Below the pieces are notes generated by a model. It did not search any database. It was not told where the DNA came from and saw only the letters and a list, made by a program, of their open reading frames with translations. A stretch of 64,000 nucleotides of DNA from Elephas maximus indicus. Lineage: Eukaryota; Chordata; Mammalia; Proboscidea; Elephantidae. How positions within the stretch are numbered: position 1 is the first letter of the stretch; the number at the start of each line of letters is the position of its first letter. Below, in pieces: positions 58,300-64,000 of this stretch. The position numbers and the translations under genes are program-made. The stretch lies in assembly GCF_024166365.1 (NCBI RefSeq), contig NC_064820.1:58567501-58631500 (forward strand). The letters are read 5' to 3'.

Positions 58300-58517
58300 A
58301 CTCCTCATCTCCTCTCCCCAGCCCCTGGTATCTATCAATCTTCTTTTATCTTAATGGATTTTCCTATTCTACATATTTCATAAAAGTGGAATCACACAAT
58401 ATTTGAGCTTTCAGTTCTGATTTATTCACTTAGCATAATGTTTTCAATGTTTATCCCTGTGGTGGCGTGTATAAGAACTTCATTTCTCTTTATGGCTGAA
58501 TAATACTCCTTTGTATG
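58300..58517 (-). mobile_element. L1 fragment, inverted (outer layer of nest)
   Basis: aagtggaatcacacaatatt, cttagcataatgttttcaat and ggctgaataatactcctttg are an antisense L1 signature. The same L1 probably resumes at 61190. Confidence 0.75.
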
Positions 58518-58591
58518 TACAGTAGAACCTGTGAAAGCCAAAACCTATATAAGGTGGAAACCTGCCAGAGAGGGAAAACTCACTGAGTGTG

Positions 58592-59109
58592 TGTCTTAGT
58601 TATCTAGCACTGCTGTAACAGAAATACCATAAGTGTGTGTGAAATACCACAAAGAGAAATTTATTCTCTTACAGTCTAGGAGGCTAGAAGTCCAAATTCA
58701 GGGTGCCAGCTCCAGGGGAAAGCTTTCTTTCTATGTCGGTTCTGGGGGAAGATCCTTGTCATCAATTTCCCCTGGTCTAGGAGATTCTCAGCACAGGGAC
58801 CCTGGGTCCAAGGGATACACTCTGCTCCTAGAACTATTTCTTAGTGAGATCTTCCTGTCTCTCTGCTTGCTTCTCACTTTTATATCAAAAAAGAGATTGA
58901 CTCAAGATATAACCTAATCTTGTATATTGAATCCTACCTCATTAACATAACTTCCTCTAATCCTGCCTCATTAACATCAGAGAGGTTGGGTTTACAACAC
59001 ATTGGAAAATCACATCAGATAACAAAATGGTGGACAATCACATAATACTGGGAATCCTGGCCTAGCCAAGTGGCATACATATTGGGAGGGCACAATTCAA
59101 TCTATAAAA
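58592..59109 (-). repeat. 3' LTR of the MaLR element
   Basis: tgtcttagttatctagcact to caattcaatctataaaa. It lacks the normal terminal CA at its inner end. Confidence 0.8.
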
Positions 59110-60337
59110 TTCCACCCTTTGGCCCCCCAAAATTCATGTCTTTGCCACATGTAAAACACATTCACACCATCGTATCATCCTAAAAGTCTTAAATCAACTC
59201 CAAGTCTAAAATCCAAAAATTCCTCTTCATCTGTGAAATCCAGAGTACAATTTACCTGCTTCCAAAGTACAATGATGGAATAGGCACAAGATAGACATTT
59301 CCATTACAAATGCAAGCAATTGGAGGGAAAGAAGGGATAACAGGCACCAAGCAAGTCGAACGTATTACATTAGTTCTCAAGGCTTGAAAATAGTTCTCTG
59401 TTCTCTGAGACCATTTAGCAATGGCCCTGCCCTCCAGGTTCTGGGTGTTGGCCACACTCTCCAGGTTCTGGGTGGAGGCCCCTTGGTTCTGGACTTCAGC
59501 TCCACCTTCCAGGCCCACTGGAATGGCATCTCTGCTCCCTAGGATTTGGGCAGCCCTATTCTCCTAGTCCTTCTGAGTGGTGACCCCACCCCTGAGTGGT
59601 GGCAGACCCCTTTCTTCTGCACCTTGGGCATGGCAGCCCCATCCCCTCAGCTTCGGGCAGTGGATCTGACCCCATCCAACTGGCACTCATGAACAGCAGC
59701 CCCACACTCCAGAACTGAGTTGATGAAGATCTGACTCTTTGAAACTTAGGAGGCTGTGGCACTGCCCTTTGAACCCCTAGAGGCTATGGCTCCACTCTTT
59801 GAGACCCTAGAGGTTGTGGCCCTAACCTTTGAGGCTGAGGTAGCTCTGTTTCCTGTGTTCCTTGCCTCTTCAGCTTCTGCTTCCTGGTTCCTTGGCCTCT
59901 CAGCCCCTCAGGCCTCACTGCCTGCATCTGGCCTGCTGGGCAAAGTGTTTCAAAGCTCTTAAACTCCACCAATAAGTGCCTGGAGGCACCCTGGTCTGCC
60001 AGGAAGCCTCCAGCCCAAAGGAACTCAGCTGTCTTGCTCCGTGGGTAGGCTCAGGCATTATCTCATGCTGGTCTCCTGGTTCTGCTGCTGCCATTTCTCT
60101 GCTGCTGCCATTCCTCTGCTGCTGCTTCTCACCATGTGTGCCATCTCCAGTGTAACAGTTCTCTTCACTTCCTTCTGAGCCTTCACCAGAATTGTCTTTG
60201 ATGTCCATAATTCCACCAACAATCTCTTCAAGGCAATCTAGGCTTTTACTCTTAGGCACTTTAAAACTCTTCCACCTTCTACACGTTCAGTTTCAAAAGC
60301 ACTTCCACATTTTAGGTATCCATTAGAGCAGCACCAC

Positions 60338-60354
60338 ACTCTTGGTACCAAATT
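60338..60354 (-). promoter_or_regulatory. Primer-binding site of the MaLR element (leucine tRNA type)
   Basis: Minus strand, next to the 5' LTR: TGGTACCAAGAGTGTGG. It fits the 3' end of tRNA-Leu (UAA) at 15 of 17 positions by my recollection of that tRNA, as expected for the ERV-L class. Confidence 0.6.
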
Positions 60355-60355
60355 C

Positions 60356-61055
60356 TGTCTTAGTTATCTAGTGCTGCTCTAACAGAAATACTACAGGTGG
60401 ATGTCTTTAAAAAGAGAAATTTACTTTCTCACAGTGTAGAAGGCTAAAAGTCCAAATTCAGCGTGCCAGCTCTAGGGGAAATTTTTCTTTCTCAGTTCTG
60501 GGGAAAGGTCCTTGTCATCAAGACTTTCCTCTGGTCTAAGAGCTTATCTCAGCAACCCCGGGGGCCAAAAGATGCACTCTGCTCCTGATACTACTTTCTT
60601 GGTGCTATGAGGCCCTTCTGTCCCTCTGCTCACTTCTCTCTTTTAAATCACAAAAGAAATTGTCTCAATCTACAACCTAATCTTGTATATTGAATCATGC
60701 CTCATTAACATAACTTCCTCTAATCCTGCCTCATTAACATCATAGAGGTAGGATTTACAACCAAACCAAAACCAAACCCAGTGCTGTCGAGTCGATTCAG
60801 ACTCCTAGTGACCCTATAGGACAGGGTAGAACTGCCCCATAGAGTTTCCAAGGAGTGCCTGGTGGATTCAAACTGCCGACCCTTTGATTAGCAGCCGTAG
60901 CACTTAACCACTATGCCACCAGGGTTTCCAGGATTTACAACACATAGGAAAATCATACCTCAGATGACAAAATGATAGACAATCACACAACACTGGGAAT
61001 CCTGGCCTAGCCAAGTTGACACATATTTTGGGGGGACATAATTCAACCCATAATG
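60356..61055 (-). repeat. 5' LTR of the MaLR element (with inserted SINE)
   Basis: tgtcttagttatctagtgct to ataattcaacccataat, interrupted at 60762-60929. Its last bases are decayed. Confidence 0.8.
60762..60929 (-). mobile_element. AfroSINE-like SINE in the MaLR LTR
   Basis: Inverted SINE: caaaccaaaaccaaacccag on the left, ctatgccaccagggtttcc on the right. It is flanked by perfect aggatttacaac repeats (60750-60761 and 60930-60941). Confidence 0.92.
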
Positions 61056-61189
61056 CGTGTTTATGAGGTAGAATTCTTAATATAGAGCTATAGAAAAGTG
61101 GGTAAGCACCTTGTCACAGGTGCAAACTTGTGAGACCTGGAAAAACAAGACAGTCCCATCAAGTTCTGGCTTTCACAGTTTTCACTGTA

Positions 61190-61910
61190 ATATCCACCCT
61201 GGTGAGCGTGGAGTGATTTTGATTTGCATTTCCCTAATGGCTGAGGACATTGATTATATGTTCATGTACTCATTGGCTATTTGTATATCTTCTTTGGTGA
61301 AATGTCTGTTCAAGCACTTTGCCCGCTTTTTAATTGGGTTCCAGAATTTTTTTTAATTCATAGACACAACTTGTTAGGCTAAAGGCCCTGCAAAATTTAA
61401 TAGCCCTTTACATGTATTACCTTTCAAAAAGGTAGATAGTAGTTCGAAATATCATCAACACATGAGAATTTCCAACGAGACAGGGTATACTTTTTTTTTT
61501 AACTTTTTAGCAAGTCGATAGGCAAAAATAGTGCCTAAATGTTTTAAATTGCATTTGTATGATTGATAAGCTTTTGCCCTGTGCGTATGCATTCTTCTAT
61601 AGAGTGGAGATACAGCATCCACTTTAACTTCTTCTTTTGTAAATTACTTGCTCAAATTTTTCTTTTTAAGCATTCATCTTTTTCTCATTTCTTTATAAAA
61701 CAATCCACTTGTGTCACATATATTGAAAATGTTTGCAATTTGACTTTTATATTTGATGTTTTAAGGTACAGAAGTTTTTGCTTTTTCATAATTGAATCTA
61801 CCAATCTTTTCCTTTACAATTACTTCCTTTGATGTCAGATTTCAAAGTATCTTTCTCAGTTCTACATTTACATAAATATTCATCTGTATTTTCATTTAGT
61901 GCCCTTACAC
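61190..61910 (-). mobile_element. L1 fragments, inverted
   Basis: gattttgatttgcatttccc and cttctttggtgaaatgtctg, then a second stretch from about 61440 (cagaagtttttgctttttca, ctaccaatcttttcctttac) are antisense L1. The two parts may be different elements. Confidence 0.65.
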
Positions 61911-62297
61911 CTGAATGTTGTGAGTTAAGACTCTAATTTCAGTTTTTCCTCAGTGATTATCCAGTAGTCTCAACAATGTTCAATATCTAACCTTTCTTAT
62001 TAGAATAAGTTAAAGATACTTCAAATTCTGATATAGACTTGAATTCTCAGCTTTTTAAATGAATTGTCTTTTAAAGTGAGAAAAGTGTCAAAAGAACAAT
62101 TTTGTATTTAATTTTAATTCCTCAGTCTCTGTGGTTTCACGTATACCCTTTCAGGTAGAAGACATTTAACCCAGAAAGAAATGACCGCTTCTGAAGAATA
62201 AATAAGTAACCACATCATAGCTAAAATATCAAGATCTTTAGCAGCACAGAAGAAAAATCAAAAAAAAAAAAAAAAAAACCACATCCTTTGTGTTTCA
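61911..62297. other. Upstream flank of candidate GZMA
   Basis: No repeat recognised except an A run at about 62261-62278. It may include promoter sequence, but no site other than the TATA-like element stands out. Confidence 0.4.
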
Positions 62298-62306
62298 TTA
62301 TATATC
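62298..62306 (+). promoter_or_regulatory. TATA-like element upstream of candidate GZMA exon 1
   Basis: The sequence ttatatatc lies about 55 bp before the candidate start codon, and an ACATCC (inverted ETS-type GGATGT) lies just upstream at about 62281. The spacing would suit a short 5' UTR of about 25-30 bp. Weak evidence, because the area is AT-rich. Confidence 0.3.
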
Positions 62307-62359
62307 AGCAATGTAAATACCTGAAAATACATGGTGTCCATATGTGGATAACAGAAGCC

Positions 62360-62420
62360 ATGAAGTTTTTCTTTCCTTTCTCTTTCTTTACTGCCTCATT
62401 TCTCCTTCTAATTCTTGGAG
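62360..62420 (+). CDS. GZMA: Probable granzyme A exon 1 (signal peptide); rest beyond window
   Basis: An ATG in a GCC-ATG-A context opens 20 codons ending LLLILG plus one base. A strong donor GTAAGATA follows at 62421, so the exon exits in phase 1 exactly as GZMK exon 1 does. The peptide is strongly hydrophobic, as a granzyme leader should be, and FPFSF followed by LLLI resembles some ungulate granzyme A leaders as I remember them. Position supports the call: same strand as GZMK and about 43 kb downstream, where mammals carry GZMA. The remaining 1.6 kb contains no mature-chain exon (no IIGG or AAHC), so the exon cannot be proved from this window. It could instead be another granzyme-like leader or a relic. 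Confidence 0.7.
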
Positions 62421-62889
62421 GTAAGATATATTTACATGTGCTTTTCAGTTTTGCTCATGAGAAAGTGGGATTCTATATTAGTTTTAATTTATGTTTAACA
62501 TTATGTAACAAGGAAAAAAAAATCCTAACTTAGTTTCCAATAATTTTTAATGTTACCATTTGTCTTTGCTATCAAAAAGGCATATTGGCTTTTTAAGACA
62601 AAAATATACCCTACAAGTCTACAGTAAAAATATGAAAGTATTAACTGTATCTAGTGGCTTTCATAAATTCACACCAGATCTACAGTGTAAAACCTTTAAG
62701 TAAAAAACTGGCAAAGTCATTAAATTGGGGATGTATAGATTTATTAGTGTGACTGTCCCACTCCCACTAATACACGTGAATAATAGCTCTAAGATAAATC
62801 TTAAAACTTTTGGTTTTGGAATTTGTTTGTGAATATGTCTGTTTCCAATAGTGAGGGTAGTAAAGAAAACAATATCAGTGTAAACTAAT
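62421..62889. other. Candidate GZMA intron 1, unassigned
   Basis: Begins with the donor gtaagata. No further exon seen. Confidence 0.45.
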
Positions 62890-63090
62890 TTAGTGAAATA
62901 TATGTAATATATATATTTAGTATGATTAATATAATTCATATATATTAATATATATTATTAATATTTTATATATAATAACACTTTGTATTAAGTGCATATA
63001 ACACTTTAATATACAATAATACTTTATATATAAAGTATATTAATATTATATGTTAATATAGAAATATATATTATATAGATACATATTAGC
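62890..63090. repeat. (at)-rich low-complexity region
   Basis: atatatattaatatattatt-type sequence with many short palindromes. Confidence 0.85.
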
Positions 63091-63300
63091 CAACATTTAA
63101 TAAATCTTATCATCAAGAATACCACTCTCCTAAGTGCTTTACATGAATCAACTCGTTTAATCTTCTCAAGTATATATTATTGTTATCAGCCCCATTTTAC
63201 ATATGAGGAAACTAAGGCACAGAAAGTTTAAGTAAATTTACTAAGGTCCTCAGCTAGTAAGCTGAGATTTGAACCCAGTGTTCATGTGTTACAGCTCAGT
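63091..63300 (-). mobile_element. MIR element, inverted
   Basis: ccccattttacatatgagga and aactaaggcacagaaagttt followed by agctgagatttgaacccagt. Confidence 0.85.
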
Positions 63301-63313
63301 GATATCTTCAGAG

Positions 63314-63490
63314 GTGAGGTTCTTAACATGGGATCTACAAGCTCCTTATGAGGCCTTCAGTGGGCATCAGTAAGTCTGTGAACCTCCCAAAACTGTATGC
63401 AAAGATTTACATGCATATGTATATCTATACTTTATCAGATTCTCAAATGGTTCTGTATTTTAAAAATCAAAAAAGATAAAGAACCACTAC
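63314..63490. mobile_element. hAT-Charlie-type MITE, degraded
   Basis: gaggttcttaacatgggatc at the left and aaagataaagaaccactact at the right are near-inverted ends with a decayed middle. Confidence 0.5.
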
Positions 63491-63514
63491 TTTAGAAAAA
63501 CAGCTTCCTCAATG

Positions 63515-63745
63515 CAAAGAATATGGGTTTTGCACAATGTGAAACTGGATTAGAGCACTGCTTTGCCATTTATTTGTTGTGTGAGCTTGGGTAGGCTAAT
63601 TACCCTATCTAAAAGTCATCATCTTTCTTATCTATACACCAGAATAATAATACCCTCCTTGCATTATAGTAAATACTAGAGCCAGTGTCTAGTACTAATA
63701 GGTGTCTGGTATATCACAGATGTTTTCATTATTATTGTTGCTGTA
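63515..63745 (+). mobile_element. MIR element
   Basis: gttgtgtgagcttgggtagg and ctaattaccctatct, followed by aataataataccctccttgc. Confidence 0.7.
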
Positions 63746-64000
63746 GTTGTTGATTTTTTTCTTTAATTTTAATGTTTTTGATCTTTCATTCCAAATAATA
63801 ATCTCACCATGGAATATTGTGAGATTGTTAAAGTGAGACTGAAACAATCTAGCCCGTTACCAGTAGAAAGTTTATAGACTACGATGGGCAGGGATCAAGA
63901 AAATGGGGTTCCTGCCCATCCTGCCCTGACTATGTGATGTTGGGCGAATCATTAATCTTTTTGTTTCTTGAGTTTAAGAAAAGAGACTATAATTGCCTGA
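63746..64000. other. Candidate GZMA intron 1, possible second MIR scrap at end
   Basis: ctatgtgatgttgggcgaat near 63930 is MIR-like, cut by the window end. The rest is unassigned. Confidence 0.35.

Larger units (their letters stand above)
58592..61055 (-). mobile_element. MaLR-type element with both LTRs and internal region
   Basis: LTR (58592-59109), internal region (59110-60355) and LTR (60356 to about 61055, enlarged by a SINE) in inverted orientation. The start of the internal region (ttccaccctttggcccccc, aaaattcatgtctttgcc) matches the order known for MaLR internal sequences. No gag, pol or env coding is recognisable; an ORF at 59915-60259 (minus) shows no known domain. The flanking pentamers are gtgtg and gcgtg. 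An old, non-coding element. Confidence 0.85.
58520..61187. mobile_element. Mariner/Tigger-like MITE split by a MaLR element
   Basis: The left terminus begins cagtagaacctgtgaaagcc at 58520. The right terminus, read on the minus strand from 61187, begins cagtgaaaactgtgaaagcc. Both are bounded by TA (58518-58519 and 61188-61189). With the MaLR removed the element is about 200 bp. Confidence 0.7.

Noticed and set aside
59915-60259. 114-codon minus-strand ORF in the MaLR internal region
   Set aside because: No recognisable retroviral domain; MaLR internal regions are not known to code for functional proteins.
62421-64000. Further granzyme A exons
   Set aside because: Looked for IIGG, TAAHC or GDSG(S/G)P coding on the plus strand; none seen before the window end.
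1-64000. CRISPR arrays, bacterial operons, rRNA
   Set aside because: Exon-intron structure, SINEs, LINEs and LTRs show vertebrate nuclear DNA; no regularly spaced repeats or rRNA seen.

Overview
This is a window of mammalian nuclear DNA, about 64 kb, from an afrotherian. An elephant or close relative is the best guess. The evidence is the repeat content: about 25 copies of the tRNA-derived SINE family typical of Afrotheria (AfroSINE-like, with a head resembling 'ggtggcgcagtggttaag' and a '(g)actcgacggcaNtgggtttggtttt' end) together with many copies of an RTE/BovB-type LINE ending in '(g)cacctaacaacaac'. Species cannot be fixed from sequence alone.

The main gene is granzyme K (GZMK), plus strand. 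It has five coding exons at 7814-7877, 8153-8300, 15509-15659, 16401-16670 and 18620-18769. I translated these by hand into an uninterrupted 260-residue serine protease with His67, Asp116 and Ser214 in place and intron phases 1, 2, 0, 0. About 43 kb downstream, on the same strand, is a 61-bp exon (62360-62420) encoding a signal peptide with a phase-1 donor. It looks like exon 1 of granzyme A (GZMA), whose other exons would lie beyond the window. The GZMK-GZMA order and orientation match the conserved mammalian granzyme A/K locus.

Layout: 1-6.8 kb is nested RTE, L1 and SINE material; 7.8-18.8 kb is GZMK, with SINE- and MIR-bearing introns; 19-62 kb is an intergenic desert with no supportable gene. 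The desert is built from SINEs, RTE fragments, L1 and L2 relics, MIRs, four LTRs on their own plus one MaLR-type element with both LTRs, several DNA-transposon MITEs and simple repeats. Notable elements are a full-length RTE copy flanked by a perfect 10-bp duplication (50944-54176), a palindromic hAT-like MITE carrying splice-donor-like motifs (35540-35858), a four-layer nest L1>mariner MITE>MaLR>SINE (58.3-61.9 kb), and a SINE whose target-site duplication overlaps the GZMK exon 4 splice donor.

The two granzymes are the only host genes seen. Both would encode secretory proteases of cytotoxic lymphocyte granules. Everything else is repeat-derived or not recognised. Repeat boundaries were read by eye and are good to a few bases only where duplications or termini are quoted. 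Family names for ancient repeats are from memory of consensus features and were not checked against a database.
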